From Shinella fusca (GTDB taxonomy: Bacteria; Pseudomonadota; Alphaproteobacteria; Rhizobiales; Rhizobiaceae): a stretch of DNA of 64,000 nucleotides. Below the pieces are notes generated by a model. The model was not told the DNA's origin. It made no database searches and worked only from the letters and a program-made list of their open reading frames with translations. Each line of letters starts with the position of its first letter. Positions within the stretch are counted from its first letter, which is position 1. Position numbers and translations under genes: made by a program. The stretch covers positions 416,540-480,539 of the forward strand of contig NZ_JACHIK010000001.1 of assembly GCF_014203155.1 (NCBI RefSeq), written 5' to 3'. Positions 1 to 9,733 of this stretch are shown here, one piece after another.

Positions 1-1
1 G

Positions 2-1009
2 GACAAGGCCTATGACTGGGTCAGCGATTTCGAAAAGCAGACGGGCTGCAAGGTGACGGTGAAGACCGCCGCCACGTCGGACGAGATGGTCGCGCTGATG
101 AACGAAGGCGGCTTCGACCTCGTCACCGCCTCGGGCGACGCGTCTCTCCGCCTCGTCGCGGGCAAGCGCGTTCAGCCGATCAACACCGACCTCATCCCGA
201 GCTGGAAGACCATCGACGAGCGCCTGCAGAACGCCCCCTGGCACACGGTGAACGGCGTGCACTACGGCACGCCCTACCTCTGGGGCCCGAACGTGCTGAT
301 GTACAATACCGAGGCCTTCAAGGGCGAGGCGCCGAAGAGCTGGAACGTCGTCTTCGAGGAAATGACGCTGCCGGACGGCAAGTCGAACAAGGGTCGCGTG
401 CAGGCCTATGACGGCCCGATCCACATCGCCGACGCCGCACAATACCTGATGGCGCACAAGCCGGAGCTCGGCATCAAGAACCCCTACGAGCTCAACGAAG
501 ACCAGTACAAGGCCGCGCTCGACCTGCTGCGCGTCCAGCGCACCCTCGTCGGCCGCTACTGGCACGACGCGATGATCCAGATCGACGACTTCAAGAACGA
601 GGGCGTCGTCGCCTCCGGCTCCTGGCCGTTCCAGGTCAACCTCATGCAGTCGGAAAAGCAGCCGATCGCCTCGACCTTCCCGGAAGAGGGCGTGACGGGC
701 TGGGCCGACACGACCATGCTGCATGCCGAAAGCCAGCATCCGAACTGCGCCTATATGTGGATGGAGCATTCGCTGTCCGCCAAGGTGCAGGGGGATGCGG
801 CCGCCTGGTTCGGCGCCGTTCCCTCGGTTCCGGCCGCCTGCAAGGGCAACGCGCTTTTGACCGACGAGGGTTGCTCGACCAACGGCTACGACAACTTCGA
901 CAAGATCGCCTTCTGGCGCACGCCGGTCGCCAAGTGCGAGAGCCAGGGCGAATGCGTGCCCTACCACCGCTGGGTCTCCGACTATATCGGCGTGATCGGC
1001 GGGCGTTGA
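2..1009 (+). CDS. Polyamine-type ABC transporter substrate-binding protein (5' truncated by window)
   Basis: The reading frame is open from the first bases of the window, so the signal peptide and N-terminus lie upstream; 335 residues are visible. The protein has the look of a PotD-type class 2 periplasmic binding protein: an early segment of the form FEKQTGCKVTV, a WKTIDERLQN stretch, and a YLWGPNVLMYNT segment typical of the hinge. It is expected to capture a polyamine (putrescine, spermidine or a related amine) in the periplasm and deliver it to the permeases encoded at 2249-3998. It is the first visible gene of an operon with the ATPase, both permeases and an aminobutyraldehyde dehydrogenase. 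A palindromic repeat separates it from the ATPase gene. The exact substrate is inferred from family and context only. Confidence 0.85.
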   Translation, partial: DKAYDWVSDFEKQTGCKVTVKTAATSDEMVALMNEGGFDLVTASGDASLRLVAGKRVQPINTDLIPSWKTIDERLQNAPWHTVNGVHYGTPYLWGPNVLMYNTEAFKGEAPKSWNVVFEEMTLPDGKSNKGRVQAYDGPIHIADAAQYLMAHKPELGIKNPYELNEDQYKAALDLLRVQRTLVGRYWHDAMIQIDDFKNEGVVASGSWPFQVNLMQSEKQPIASTFPEEGVTGWADTTMLHAESQHPNCAYMWMEHSLSAKVQGDAAAWFGAVPSVPAACKGNALLTDEGCSTNGYDNFDKIAFWRTPVAKCESQGECVPYHRWVSDYIGVIGGR

Positions 1010-1035
1010 GGAAAACAGCGCGGCAACCTCCTCCT

Positions 1036-1171
1036 GATCTCCCCCCTTGAGGGGGAGATGTCACCGAGAGGTGACAGAGGGGGGTGGCCGCGAAGCGGCT
1101 AAATCTGGCTGAGCGGGGTGGGAATACCCCCCTCTGCCCTGCCGGGCATCTCCCCCTCAAGGGGGGAGATC
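1036..1171. repeat. Palindromic intergenic mosaic repeat (RIME-like), copy 1
   Basis: A large imperfect palindrome fills the gap between the binding-protein and ATPase genes. Each arm contains its own smaller palindrome (CTCCCCCCTTGAGGGGGAG type), and the arms end in matching GATCTCCCC/GGGGAGATC. A second copy with the same modules is at 5461-5614. Such GC-rich mosaic palindromes are widespread between genes in Rhizobiales. In an mRNA it would fold into a strong hairpin, which could stabilise the upstream binding-protein message. The family name is from memory and not verified. Confidence 0.7.
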
Positions 1172-1256
1172 GGCTAGCTGCACCCTCTTCCCGCGCATGA
1201 AACGTATCGCGATGGACGGACGCCTCGCCCATCGCCCAACACACCCGGGAGCCCCC

Positions 1257-2252
1257 ATGACCGCCGTTCTGTTCCAGCAAGTCTCCCGCCATTTCGGCGC
1301 CGTGCGCGCCGTCGACAGCGTGGATCTGGCCATTGCCGAAGGCGAGTTCTTCGCCATGCTAGGGCCTTCCGGCTCCGGCAAGACGACGTGCCTGCGCCTG
1401 ATGGCGGGCTTCGAGCAGCCGACCGGCGGCCATATCGAGATATTCGGCGAGACGGCCGAGGGCGTGCCGCCCTACCGGCGCAACGTCAACACGGTCTTCC
1501 AGGACTATGCCCTCTTCCCGCATCTCTCGATCCTGGAGAACGTCGCCTACGGGCTGATGGTCAAGGGCGTCGGCAAGGCGGAACGCCTGAAGGCGGCCGA
1601 GGAGGCGCTTGCCATGGTGAAGCTGCCCGGCTACGGCACGCGCCGGCCCGGCCAGCTTTCCGGCGGCCAGCGCCAGCGTGTGGCGCTCGCAAGAGCCCTC
1701 GTCAACCGACCCCGTGTCCTCCTCCTCGACGAACCGCTCGGCGCGCTCGACCTGAAGCTGCGCGAGCAGATGCAGGAGGAACTGAAGTCGCTTCAGAAGT
1801 CGCTCGGCATCACCTTCGTCTTCGTCACCCACGACCAGGGCGAGGCCCTGTCGATGGCCGACCGTATCGCCGTCTTCAGCGAGGGCAGGATCCAGCAACT
1901 CGGCACGCCCGAAGAGGTCTACAAGCGGCCGAAGACCCGCTTCGTCGCCGATTTCGTCGGCTCCTCCAACGTGCTGCCGCCCGATTTCGTCGAAAGCCTC
2001 GGCTTCGGCCGGCACCATGCGAGCCTACGCCCCGAGGCGATCACGCTCGGCGACGGGCCCGGCCGCAAGCAGTTCTCCGGCCGCGTGACGGCGTCAAGCT
2101 TCCTCGGCGCGGCGAGCCGCGTGACGGTGGAGGCGAACGGCGCGCGCATCGCCGCCATGGTGCCGGCTTCGACGGCGGTGCCCGCCGAAGGCGCGACGGT
2201 CACCCTCTCCTTCCTGCCGGAGGACCTGCACACGATGGACGGCGCGCAATGA
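1257..2252 (+). CDS. Polyamine-type ABC transporter ATP-binding protein
   Basis: This 331-residue protein energises the adjacent importer by ATP hydrolysis on the cytoplasmic face. Walker A GPSGSGKT lies at residues 36-43, the LSGGQRQR signature near 138 and the Walker B/D-loop LLLDEPLGALD near 158, followed by THDQGEA. A C-terminal TOBE-like region of about 80 residues is present, as in PotA-type ATPases. The ATG at 1257 is chosen over an in-frame ATG 60 bases upstream because the ABC fold begins directly there and a CGGGAG ribosome site precedes it. The stop codon overlaps the start of the next permease gene (ATGA), indicating translational coupling. Confidence 0.93.
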   Translation: MTAVLFQQVSRHFGAVRAVDSVDLAIAEGEFFAMLGPSGSGKTTCLRLMAGFEQPTGGHIEIFGETAEGVPPYRRNVNTVFQDYALFPHLSILENVAYGLMVKGVGKAERLKAAEEALAMVKLPGYGTRRPGQLSGGQRQRVALARALVNRPRVLLLDEPLGALDLKLREQMQEELKSLQKSLGITFVFVTHDQGEALSMADRIAVFSEGRIQQLGTPEEVYKRPKTRFVADFVGSSNVLPPDFVESLGFGRHHASLRPEAITLGDGPGRKQFSGRVTASSFLGAASRVTVEANGARIAAMVPASTAVPAEGATVTLSFLPEDLHTMDGAQ

Positions 2253-3193
2253 ACGCCGACACCTCCATCCTTTCCCGCCGCACGGGCGCCCTCGGGCAGC
2301 TTTCGGATACCTTCTGGCGCAAGCCGAAGATCCTCCTTTTCCTGATGCTGACACCGCCGCTCCTCTGGCTCGGCGTCATCTATCTCGGCTCGCTCTTTGC
2401 GCTGCTGCTCCAGAGCTTTTTCTCGATCGACGACTTTTCCGGGCTGATCAACTACGACTTCACGCTCGATACCTACCGGCAGCTCCTGATCCCGTCGAAC
2501 TTCGACATCATCCTTAGAACCGTCGTCATGGCCGCGCTGGTGACGCTCGCCTCCGCCGCCATCGCCTTTCCCATCGCCTATTACGCGGCTCGTTATGCCC
2601 GGGGAAAATGGAAGGTGATCTTCTATCTCGGCGTCATGCTGCCGCTCTGGTCGAGCTATCTCGTGAAGGTCTATGCCTGGAAGCTGATCCTCGCCAAGGA
2701 AGGCATTCTCACCTGGATCTTCGCCAAGCTCCACCTCACCTGGCTGCTCGACGCGTGGCTTTCCCTGCCGGTCATCGGCGGCTCGTCGCTGTCGATCAGC
2801 TATACCGGCACCTTCATCGTCTTCATCTATGTGTGGATGCCCTTCATGATCCTGCCGATCCAGGCCGCGCTGGAGCGCGTGCCGGGCAACCTGATCGAGG
2901 CCTCCGCGGACCTTGGCGGCAATCCGGCGCAGACCTTCCGCCATGTGCTCTTTCCGCTGGCGCTGCCCGGCATCATCGCCGGCTCCATCTTCACCTTCTC
3001 GCTGACGCTCGGCGACTACATCATTCCGCAGATCATCGGCTCGTCGCGGCTCTTCATCGGGCAGGCCGTCTATGCCCAGCAGGGCACGGCCGGCAACATC
3101 CCGCTTGCCGCCGCCTTCTCCGTCGTGCCGATCGTCATCATGGGCCTCTATCTGTGGATGGCCAAGCGACAGGGAGCCTTCGATGCGCTCTGA
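2249..3193 (+). CDS. Polyamine-type ABC transporter permease (PotB-like)
   Basis: This is one of two inner-membrane permease subunits (314 residues) of the polyamine-type importer. Several hydrophobic helices are evident from residue 27 onward, and the EAA loop that docks to the ATPase reads [20 protein letters not shown] near residues 215-235. The open frame extends far upstream into the ATPase gene, but the ATG at 2249 overlapping the ATPase stop is the natural start. The next permease gene begins 11 bases before this gene ends. Family resemblance is to PotB/PotH rather than to sugar permeases. Confidence 0.92.
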   Translation: MNADTSILSRRTGALGQLSDTFWRKPKILLFLMLTPPLLWLGVIYLGSLFALLLQSFFSIDDFSGLINYDFTLDTYRQLLIPSNFDIILRTVVMAALVTLASAAIAFPIAYYAARYARGKWKVIFYLGVMLPLWSSYLVKVYAWKLILAKEGILTWIFAKLHLTWLLDAWLSLPVIGGSSLSISYTGTFIVFIYVWMPFMILPIQAALERVPGNLIEASADLGGNPAQTFRHVLFPLALPGIIAGSIFTFSLTLGDYIIPQIIGSSRLFIGQAVYAQQGTAGNIPLAAAFSVVPIVIMGLYLWMAKRQGAFDAL

Positions 3194-3998
3194 CAAGAAC
3201 ACCTCCGCCCCCCTCGGCCTGAAGGTCGCCGCAGGCGCCGGCCTCCTCTTCCTGCACCTGCCGATCCTGCTCATCTTCCTCTATGCCTTCACGACGGAGG
3301 AGAAGAGCTACCAGTTCCCGCCGCCGGGCTATACGCTGAAATGGTTCGCGGCCGCCTGGAACCGGCCGGACGTCTGGGACGCGCTCGGGCTTTCCGTCCG
3401 CGTCGCCTCGATCTCCACGGCCGTCGCCCTCGTGCTCGGCACGCTCTGCGCCGCCGCCGTCTCGCGCACGCGGTTCTTCGGCCGGGAGGCGGTGTCGCTG
3501 CTCGTCATCCTGCCCATCGCGCTGCCCGGCATCATCACCGGCATCGCGCTGCGCTCGGCCTTCTCCTTCGTCGACATCCCCTTCTCGTTCTGGACCATCG
3601 TGCTCGGCCACGCGACCTTCTGCGTCGTGGTCGTCTACAACAACGCCGTCGCCCGCTTCCGCCGCATTTCCGGCTCGCTGGTGGAGGCCTCTATGGACCT
3701 CGGCGCCGACGGCTTCCAGACCTTCCGCTACGTCATCCTGCCCAACATCGGCACGGCGCTATTGGCAGGCGGCATGCTCGCCTTCGCGCTCTCCTTCGAC
3801 GAGGTGATCGTGACGACCTTCACGGCGGGCCAGCAGTCGACGCTGCCGATCTGGATGCTGGAGGAACTGGTGCGCCCCCGCCAGCGGCCGGTCACGAACG
3901 TCGTCGCCATGGTGGTGGTGCTCGTCACCTTCCTGCCGATCCTTGCCGCCTATTACCTCACCCGCGACGGCGACCAGGTCGCCGGCAGCGGCAAATAA
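3183..3998 (+). CDS. Polyamine-type ABC transporter permease (PotC-like)
   Basis: The second inner-membrane permease has 271 residues and begins inside the end of the preceding permease gene. It has six predicted membrane helices and an EAA loop [20 protein letters not shown] around residues 165-185, the contact site for the ATPase. The start at 3183 is supported by the tight overlap and by the absence of hydrophobic sequence further upstream. With the gene at 2249 it should form the heterodimeric channel. The dehydrogenase gene follows after 22 bases, so transport and catabolism are likely co-transcribed. Confidence 0.92.
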   Translation: MRSDKNTSAPLGLKVAAGAGLLFLHLPILLIFLYAFTTEEKSYQFPPPGYTLKWFAAAWNRPDVWDALGLSVRVASISTAVALVLGTLCAAAVSRTRFFGREAVSLLVILPIALPGIITGIALRSAFSFVDIPFSFWTIVLGHATFCVVVVYNNAVARFRRISGSLVEASMDLGADGFQTFRYVILPNIGTALLAGGMLAFALSFDEVIVTTFTAGQQSTLPIWMLEELVRPRQRPVTNVVAMVVVLVTFLPILAAYYLTRDGDQVAGSGK

Positions 3999-4020
3999 CC
4001 TGACACAAGGGAGAACATCC

Positions 4021-5448
4021 ATGGATACCCAGATGCTGATCGGCGCGCGCCTGGAAGCCGGCACGGAGGTGGAGGAACACGTCCTCAACCCCAGGACGGG
4101 CGCCCGGATCGTCGACCTGCCGGAAGCCTCGCATACGCAGATCGACGCCGCGGTGGACGCCGCCGAAAAGGCCTTCACCGGCTGGGCGGCGACCACGCCC
4201 GCCGAGCGCTCCGGCTATCTCCTGAAGATCGCCGACGCCATCGAAAAGGACGCCGACGCCTTCGCCGCGCTGGAATCGCTCAACTGCGGCAAGCCGATCA
4301 ACGCCGTGCGCAACGACGAGCTGCCGGCCATCGTCGACTGCTGGCGCTTCTTCGCCGGCGCCATCCGCTCGCTGCATGCGCCGGTCGCGGCCGAATACCT
4401 GCCGGGCTTCACCTCCATGGTGCGGCGCGACCCGGTCGGCATCGTCGGCTCCATCGCGCCGTGGAACTATCCGCTGATGATGATGGCCTGGAAGCTGGCG
4501 CCCGCCATTGCCGGCGGCAACACCGTCGTCTTCAAGCCCTCCGAGCAGACGCCGCTGACGGCGCTGAAAATGGCGAAACTCCTCGCCGACATCCTGCCGG
4601 AAGGCGTCGTCAACGTCATCCTCGGCCGCGGCGAGACGGTCGGCAACACGCTGATCAACCACCCCAAGATCAACATGGTCTCGATCACCGGAGACGTGGC
4701 GACGGGCAAGAAGGTGCTCGCCGCCGCGGCCAAGACCGTCAAGCGCACGCATCTGGAACTCGGCGGCAAGGCCCCCGTCCTCGTCTTCGACGACGCGGAC
4801 CTCGAAGCCGTGGTTCAAGGCATTCGCACCTTCGGCTACTACAATGCCGGCCAGGACTGCACCGCCGCCTGCCGCATCTACGCGCAGGAGGGCATCTACG
4901 AAAAATTCGTCGCCGATCTTTCCGCCGCCGTCTCGACCATCCGCTACAACGACCCGGACGACACGCAAAACGAGATCGGCCCGCTGATCTCCAGGCGCCA
5001 GCGCGACCGCGTGGCGAGCTTCGTCGAGCGCGCGGCGGACGTGAAGCATATCGAGATCACCACGGGCGGGCGCGTCGGCAGCGAGGAAGGCTACTTCTTC
5101 CAGCCGACCGTGGTGGCCGGCGCCACGCAGAACGACGAGATCGTCCGCCGCGAGGTCTTCGGCCCTGTCGTCTCCGTCACCCGCTTCAAGGATGCCGATC
5201 AGGCCGTCGCCTGGGCCAACGACAGCGACTACGGCCTTGCCTCCTCCGTCTGGACGAAGGACATCGGCAAGGCCATGAAGGCCGCCTCCCGCCTGCAATA
5301 CGGCTGCACCTGGATCAACACCCACTTCATGCTGACCAACGAGATGCCGCACGGCGGCGTCAAGCAGTCGGGCTACGGCAAGGACATGTCGATCTACGCG
5401 CTGGAGGACTACACCGCCGTGCGGCATGTGATGATCAGCCACGGATGA
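4021..5448 (+). CDS. patD: Gamma-aminobutyraldehyde dehydrogenase
   Basis: This 475-residue NAD(P)-dependent aldehyde dehydrogenase most resembles the enzyme that oxidises 4-aminobutyraldehyde (from putrescine) to GABA. Visible hallmarks are the [10 protein letters not shown] segment near residue 145, the [11 protein letters not shown] motif containing the general-base glutamate, and [11 protein letters not shown] carrying the catalytic cysteine; the QDCTAACR form is characteristic of the PatD/Prr branch. Length equals that of E. coli PatD. The ATG at 4021 follows AAGGGAGAA. Its position directly behind a polyamine importer supports a putrescine utilisation route. Betaine-aldehyde dehydrogenase is the main alternative label. 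Confidence 0.85.
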   Translation: MDTQMLIGARLEAGTEVEEHVLNPRTGARIVDLPEASHTQIDAAVDAAEKAFTGWAATTPAERSGYLLKIADAIEKDADAFAALESLNCGKPINAVRNDELPAIVDCWRFFAGAIRSLHAPVAAEYLPGFTSMVRRDPVGIVGSIAPWNYPLMMMAWKLAPAIAGGNTVVFKPSEQTPLTALKMAKLLADILPEGVVNVILGRGETVGNTLINHPKINMVSITGDVATGKKVLAAAAKTVKRTHLELGGKAPVLVFDDADLEAVVQGIRTFGYYNAGQDCTAACRIYAQEGIYEKFVADLSAAVSTIRYNDPDDTQNEIGPLISRRQRDRVASFVERAADVKHIEITTGGRVGSEEGYFFQPTVVAGATQNDEIVRREVFGPVVSVTRFKDADQAVAWANDSDYGLASSVWTKDIGKAMKAASRLQYGCTWINTHFMLTNEMPHGGVKQSGYGKDMSIYALEDYTAVRHVMISHG

Positions 5449-5460
5449 CGCCAGTCCTGG

Positions 5461-5614
5461 GGCACCCCCCTCTGCCCTGCCGGCCATCTCCCCCACAAGG
5501 GGGGAGATCGGCAAGGGCCTGCTCCCAGTTCCTCTTTTGATGGGAAGGAAGCCAGCTCTCCATCCAATCTCCCCCCTTGAGGGGGAGATGGCCGGCAGGC
5601 CAGAGGGGGGTGCC
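5461..5614. repeat. Palindromic intergenic mosaic repeat (RIME-like), copy 2
   Basis: This second copy of the element seen at 1036-1171 has almost perfect 34-base arms. The outer ends read GGCACCCCCCTCTG and CAGAGGGGGGTGCC, followed inward by CCTGCCGGCCATCTCCCCC and its complement, each flanking a CCTTGAGG or CCACAAGG core. It lies downstream of the dehydrogenase stop and may act as a transcription-terminating or mRNA-stabilising hairpin for the polyamine operon. Confidence 0.75.
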
Positions 5615-5686
5615 ACAAGCACGCCCTTCCCGGGAACTTTCCCGCCCGCCGCGCGTCTTCCCCAAAACCCACCGGGAGACACCGCC

Positions 5687-5860
5687 ATGCTGAAATGGGC
5701 TCTGATTTTCCTCGTCATATCGCTGATCACCGGCTTCCTCGGCTTTTCCGGGGTCTCGGCCGCGACGGCCACCATCGCCAAGGTGCTCTTCGCGATCGCG
5801 CTCGCCATCTTCCTGATCTTCCTCATCCTGGCGCTCATGGCCGGTAACCTCGCCTTCTAG
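5687..5860 (+). CDS. DUF1328 small membrane protein
   Basis: This 57-residue very hydrophobic protein has two membrane helices: residues 5-27, around [15 protein letters not shown], and 29-52. It matches the UPF0391/DUF1328 pattern ([14 protein letters not shown]...). The family is widespread in proteobacteria and often expressed under stress; its biochemical role is unknown. The ATG at 5687 is preceded by GGGAGACACCGCC, giving a reasonable ribosome site, and the longer open frame upstream runs through the repeat element, so it is not coding. It stands alone after the repeat at 5461-5614. Confidence 0.88.
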   Translation: MLKWALIFLVISLITGFLGFSGVSAATATIAKVLFAIALAIFLIFLILALMAGNLAF

Positions 5861-5940
5861 GAAGACCCGCGACGATTTGGGGCGTAAACGCCCTTCCGGC
5901 CGCATGCCGCGCACGCTATATCATGCCCAGGAGGACCTGA

Positions 5941-6450
5941 ATGATCTGGGCATTCGCAGTCGCGGCGGCGGCCATACTCTATCTCGCGCTACGCTTCCGG
6001 CGTTTCCGCAGCTGGGTCGAACCCGCCCTCACCGTCGTCGTCGCCATCGGCCTTGCGAGCGCCCTCCTCATCTGGTTCGTCGACGAGCAGGCGCCCTCCG
6101 GCCCCGTCACGCCGGCAACGCCGGCGCTGACCGCCGACAGCATCAAGCTTTCCGACATGCAGGCGAGCGCCGGCCAGACGGCGACGAGCTACCGCGTGAC
6201 GGGCCGCGCCACCAACAACGGCACCGTGCCCCTGCAGTCCTTCCGCCTCGATGTCGTGCTGTCCGATTGCCCGAAAGGCGCCTGCCGCGAGGTCGGCCGA
6301 GACAGCGCGCTGATCGTGCTGCGCGTGCTGCCGGGCCAGAGCCAGACCTTCTCCACCTTCACCGTCTTCCCGGGGATCGATCTCGACCCCGTTACCGCAC
6401 CCGAATGGGATTTTGGCGTGCGCGACGTCCGCGCGGTCCGCGCGCCCTAG
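5941..6450 (+). CDS. Hypothetical membrane-anchored protein
   Basis: This 169-residue protein is not recognised at family level. The N-terminus carries two hydrophobic helices (residues 1-17 and about 29-47) separated by a basic RFRRFRSW segment. A proline/threonine-rich linker (PSGPVTPATPALTAD) leads to a beta-rich exported domain of about 100 residues that includes YRVTGRATNNGTVPLQSF, the pattern of a small immunoglobulin-like or FxLYD-type domain, and two cysteines in DCPKGAC. The ATG at 5941 follows AGGAGGACCTGA, an ideal ribosome site. Its stop overlaps the stop of the convergent gene at 6447. Confidence 0.75.
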   Translation: MIWAFAVAAAAILYLALRFRRFRSWVEPALTVVVAIGLASALLIWFVDEQAPSGPVTPATPALTADSIKLSDMQASAGQTATSYRVTGRATNNGTVPLQSFRLDVVLSDCPKGACREVGRDSALIVLRVLPGQSQTFSTFTVFPGIDLDPVTAPEWDFGVRDVRAVRAP

Positions 6451-7286
6451 ATCACCGTGCCATGCGCACCGGCGTCGAGCATCGCATTGATGCGGTCGCC
6501 GGAAGCGGCGGCGGAGAGCCTGGCGAAGCTGCCGTCCCTGACGATGGCCTCCATCTGCCCGGCGATGGCCGCGTGCGTGACGCGGGCGATCATCGAGCCG
6601 AGCGAGATGCGCCGCACGCCGATTGCGGCGAACTGCGGCACCGTGAGCTTGCGGAGCGGCCCGGCGGCGAGCGCATTGACCGGCCTTGAAACCGACGCGA
6701 CGACGCGGCGCAGTTCCGCCTCGCCGGGCGGTACCGGAACGTAGAGCAGGTCCGCGCCGGCTTTCTCGAAGGCCTGGATGCGGCGGATGGCCTCGTCGAG
6801 ATCGTAGACGCCGTTCATCACGCCGTCGGCCCGCGCGCAAAGAATGAAGGGCTGGCCGAGCGAACGAGCAGCGTCGGCGGCGGCGCGGATGCGCTCGACG
6901 GCGAGGCCGAAATCGTAGGCCGGGTTGCCCTCGATCATCCGCGTGTCCTCGATCGAGCAGCCGGAGAGGCCGACGTCCGCGGCAAGGCGGATCGTCTCGG
7001 CCACATCGTCCGGCGCATCGGCAAAACCGTTCTCGAAGTCGCCCGAGACCGGCAGCGGCGTCGCCCGCACGATGTCCTCGGCATGCTTCAACGCCTCCTC
7101 GCGGCTCACCCGCCCCATGTCGGGCCGGCCGAGCGTGAAGGCGAAGCCGGCCGAGGTCGTGGCGAGCGCCACCGCGCCGGATGCCGCCATCAGGCGGGCC
7201 GAGCCCATGTCCCACGGGTTCGGGATGACGAAGCAGCCCGACTGATGCAGGTCGTGGAAGCGCTGATGGCGTTCGGCAAGGCTCAT
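6447..7286 (-). CDS. Isocitrate lyase / phosphoenolpyruvate mutase family protein
   Basis: This 279-residue TIM-barrel enzyme belongs to the ICL/PEP-mutase superfamily, which makes or breaks C-C or C-P bonds next to a carboxylate using Mg. Visible features are NPWDMGSARL near residue 25, SGDFENGF containing acidic metal ligands near 83, and CSIEDTR near 113. It lacks the KKCGH loop of true isocitrate lyase, so methylisocitrate-lyase-like or oxaloacetate-hydrolase-like activity is possible. Its ATG overlaps the TAA of the upstream FAD enzyme by one base, so it is the last gene of a three-gene operon. The specific reaction cannot be assigned. Confidence 0.85.
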   Translation of the reverse strand: MSLAERHQRFHDLHQSGCFVIPNPWDMGSARLMAASGAVALATTSAGFAFTLGRPDMGRVSREEALKHAEDIVRATPLPVSGDFENGFADAPDDVAETIRLAADVGLSGCSIEDTRMIEGNPAYDFGLAVERIRAAADAARSLGQPFILCARADGVMNGVYDLDEAIRRIQAFEKAGADLLYVPVPPGEAELRRVVASVSRPVNALAAGPLRKLTVPQFAAIGVRRISLGSMIARVTHAAIAGQMEAIVRDGSFARLSAAASGDRINAMLDAGAHGTVI

Positions 7287-9733
7287 TATGCGCGCACCCT
7301 TTCGGCCTTCGGATCGTACATCGGCGCGAGCGAAGCCTCCGCCTTCACCCGCACGCCGGCGATCTCGATCTCGTAGCGGGAGGCGAGCACGTCCGCCTCG
7401 CTCTCCCCCGCGCAGGGAACATAGCCCATGCCGATGGCGCCGCCAAGGAAATGGCCGTAATTGCCCGAGGTGATGGTGGAGACGATCTTCCCGTCGCGCA
7501 CCAGCGCCTCGTTATGGAAGAGGAGCGGTTCGGGATCGGCGAGCCGGAACTGCACCATGCGGCGCTTCAAACCTTCCTTCTCCTTCCGCAGCACCGCATC
7601 GCGGCCGATGAACTCGCCCTTCTTCGTGCGCACGGCAAAGCCGAGGCCGGCTTCCAGCACATGGTCCTCGTCGGTGATGTCGTGGCCGAAATGGCGGAAG
7701 GCCTTCTCGATGCGGCAGCTATCGAGCGTGTGCAGGCCGCAGAGCCTCAGGCCGACATCGGCGCCCGCCGCTTCCAGCGCCTCGAACACATGGGCGGCCT
7801 GATCGGTAGAGACATAGAGCTCCCAGCCGAGCTCGCCGACATAGGTGACGCGGTGGGCGCGGGCAAGGCCCATGCCGATCTCGATCTCCCGCGCCGTGGC
7901 GAAGGGATGATGGGCATTGGAGAAGTCGTTGGGGCTGACCTTCCGCATCAGTTCGCGCGCCTTCGGCCCCATGACGCAGAGCACGCTTTCGGCCGCCGTC
8001 ACATCGGTGATGACGACGAACTCGTCGCGAAGATGCTTGCGCAGCCAGGCAAGGTCGCGCTGGAGCGTCGCGCCAGGCACGACGAGCAGGAAGGCGGTTT
8101 GCGAAAGGCGCGTCACCGTCAGGTCGCTCTCGATGCCGCCGTGGGCGTTGAGCATCTGCGTATAGACGATCCTGCCCGGCGCGACGTCCATCTGGTTGGC
8201 GCAGAGCTTTTGCAGGAAGGCGAGCGCATCGCGGCCCTCCACGCGGATCTTGCCGAAGGAGGTCATGTCGAAGAGGCCGACGCCGTTGCGGACGGCAAGG
8301 TGCTCCTCTTTCTGGTTCTCGAACCAGTTCTGCCGCTTCCACGAATAGCGGTATTCCCGCGCCTGCCCCTCCCTCGCGAACCAGTTGGCACGCTCCCAGC
8401 CCGCCACCTCGCCGAAGACCGCCCCGCGCGCCTTCAGGTGCTCGTGGATCGGCGAGCGCCGCACGCCGCGGGCGGTCGCCATCTGGCGATAGGGGAAATG
8501 GTCGGCATAGAGGAGGCCGAGCGTCTCGGAGACGCGGTCCTGAAGATAGGCGCGGTTCTTCTGGAACGGCTGGGCGCGGCGGATATCGACCTCCCAGAGG
8601 TCGAAGGGCGGCTCGCCGTCGTTCATCCACTGGGCGAGCGCCATGCCGGCCCCGCCGGAAGAGACGATGCCGATGGAGTTGTAGCCGGCGGCGACCCAGT
8701 AGCCTTTCAGCTCCGGCGCCTCGCCGAGATAGTAGCGGTCGTCCGGCGTAAAGCTCTCCGGGCCGTTGAAGAAGGTGTGGATGCCGGCTGTTTCCAGCAT
8801 CGGCATGCGGTTGATGGCGTTTTCGAGGATCGGCTGGAAGTGGTCGAAATCCTCCGGCAACTGGTCGAAGCAGAAATCCTCCGAAATGCCGTCCATGCCC
8901 CAGGGCTTGGCCTTTAGCTCGAAGGCGCCGATCAGCATCTTGCCGGCGTCTTCCTTGTAATAGGTGCATTCGTCCGGCACGCGCAGCACCGGCAGGCGCG
9001 TGAGGTTCGGGATCGGCTCGGTGACGATGTAGAAATGCTCGCAGGCATGCAGCGGCAGCGTCACGCCCGATATGTCGGCGAGCGTTCGCCCCCACATCCC
9101 GGCGGCGTTGACGACGTTCTCCGTCTCGATGGTGAAGGTCTCGCCGTTCTGCTCGCAGGCAACGCCCGTCACGCGGCCGTCCTTCGTCAGCACGGACGTC
9201 ACCTTGACGCCCTCGATGACCGTCGCGCCGTTCTGCCGCGCGCCCTTCGCCAAGGCCATCGCGATATTGGCCGGGTCGCACTGGCCGTCGAGCGGCAGGT
9301 GCACGGCGGCCTTGATATCCGCCGTGTTGAGGTGCGGATACATCGCCTTCACCTCGTCGACGGTGATCTCGCGCACGTCGACGTCGAAGGCGCGGGCGAG
9401 CGAGGCCTGGCGATAAATCTCCTCCTTGCGCTCGTCGGTGAGAGCCACCGTCATGGAGCCGTTCTGCCGCATGCCGGTGCCGATGCCGGTCTCCGCCTCC
9501 AGCTTGACGTAGAGGTCGGCGGAGTATTTGGCGAGGCGCGTCATGTTCTGCGAGGCGCGCAGCTGGCCGATGAGGCCGGCGGCATGCCAGGTGGTGCCGC
9601 AGGTGAGCTGCTTGCGCTCCAGCAGCACCACATCCGTCCAGCCGAGTTTTGCCAGATGATAGGCGACCGAGCAGCCGGAAACGCCGCCGCCGACGATGAC
9701 GGCTCGCGCCTTGGAGGGAATGGGCTTCGTCAT
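7286..9733 (-). CDS. FAD-dependent oxidoreductase with GcvT domain (dimethylglycine/sarcosine dehydrogenase-like), second in operon
   Basis: This 815-residue protein has two halves. The N-terminal DAO-type FAD domain starts with VIVGGGVSGCSVAYHL at about residue 12, and GTTWHAAGL near 46 contains the histidine that binds FAD covalently in mammalian dimethylglycine dehydrogenase. The C-terminal half (from about 440) is a GcvT/aminomethyltransferase fold, which in this family passes the released one-carbon unit to tetrahydrofolate. It should oxidatively demethylate an N-methylated amine or amino acid. The start overlaps the upstream paralogue's stop (ATGA). The substrate is unknown; dimethylglycine and sarcosine are family precedents. 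Confidence 0.88.
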   Translation of the reverse strand: MTKPIPSKARAVIVGGGVSGCSVAYHLAKLGWTDVVLLERKQLTCGTTWHAAGLIGQLRASQNMTRLAKYSADLYVKLEAETGIGTGMRQNGSMTVALTDERKEEIYRQASLARAFDVDVREITVDEVKAMYPHLNTADIKAAVHLPLDGQCDPANIAMALAKGARQNGATVIEGVKVTSVLTKDGRVTGVACEQNGETFTIETENVVNAAGMWGRTLADISGVTLPLHACEHFYIVTEPIPNLTRLPVLRVPDECTYYKEDAGKMLIGAFELKAKPWGMDGISEDFCFDQLPEDFDHFQPILENAINRMPMLETAGIHTFFNGPESFTPDDRYYLGEAPELKGYWVAAGYNSIGIVSSGGAGMALAQWMNDGEPPFDLWEVDIRRAQPFQKNRAYLQDRVSETLGLLYADHFPYRQMATARGVRRSPIHEHLKARGAVFGEVAGWERANWFAREGQAREYRYSWKRQNWFENQKEEHLAVRNGVGLFDMTSFGKIRVEGRDALAFLQKLCANQMDVAPGRIVYTQMLNAHGGIESDLTVTRLSQTAFLLVVPGATLQRDLAWLRKHLRDEFVVITDVTAAESVLCVMGPKARELMRKVSPNDFSNAHHPFATAREIEIGMGLARAHRVTYVGELGWELYVSTDQAAHVFEALEAAGADVGLRLCGLHTLDSCRIEKAFRHFGHDITDEDHVLEAGLGFAVRTKKGEFIGRDAVLRKEKEGLKRRMVQFRLADPEPLLFHNEALVRDGKIVSTITSGNYGHFLGGAIGMGYVPCAGESEADVLASRYEIEIAGVRVKAEASLAPMYDPKAERVRA

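Noticed and set aside
1388..2248. N-terminal extension of the PotB-like permease inside the ATPase gene
   Set aside because: The extended translation is Arg/Pro/Ala-rich noise; the ATG at 2249 overlapping the ATPase stop is the proper start.
3958..5838. Very long antisense open frame (626 codons) opposite the aldehyde dehydrogenase gene
   Set aside because: It is the GC-rich shadow of a strongly conserved gene; its translation is low-complexity Asp/Gly/Arg/Val-rich with no domain, and it has no ribosome site. Many similar antisense frames in the window were dropped for the same reason.
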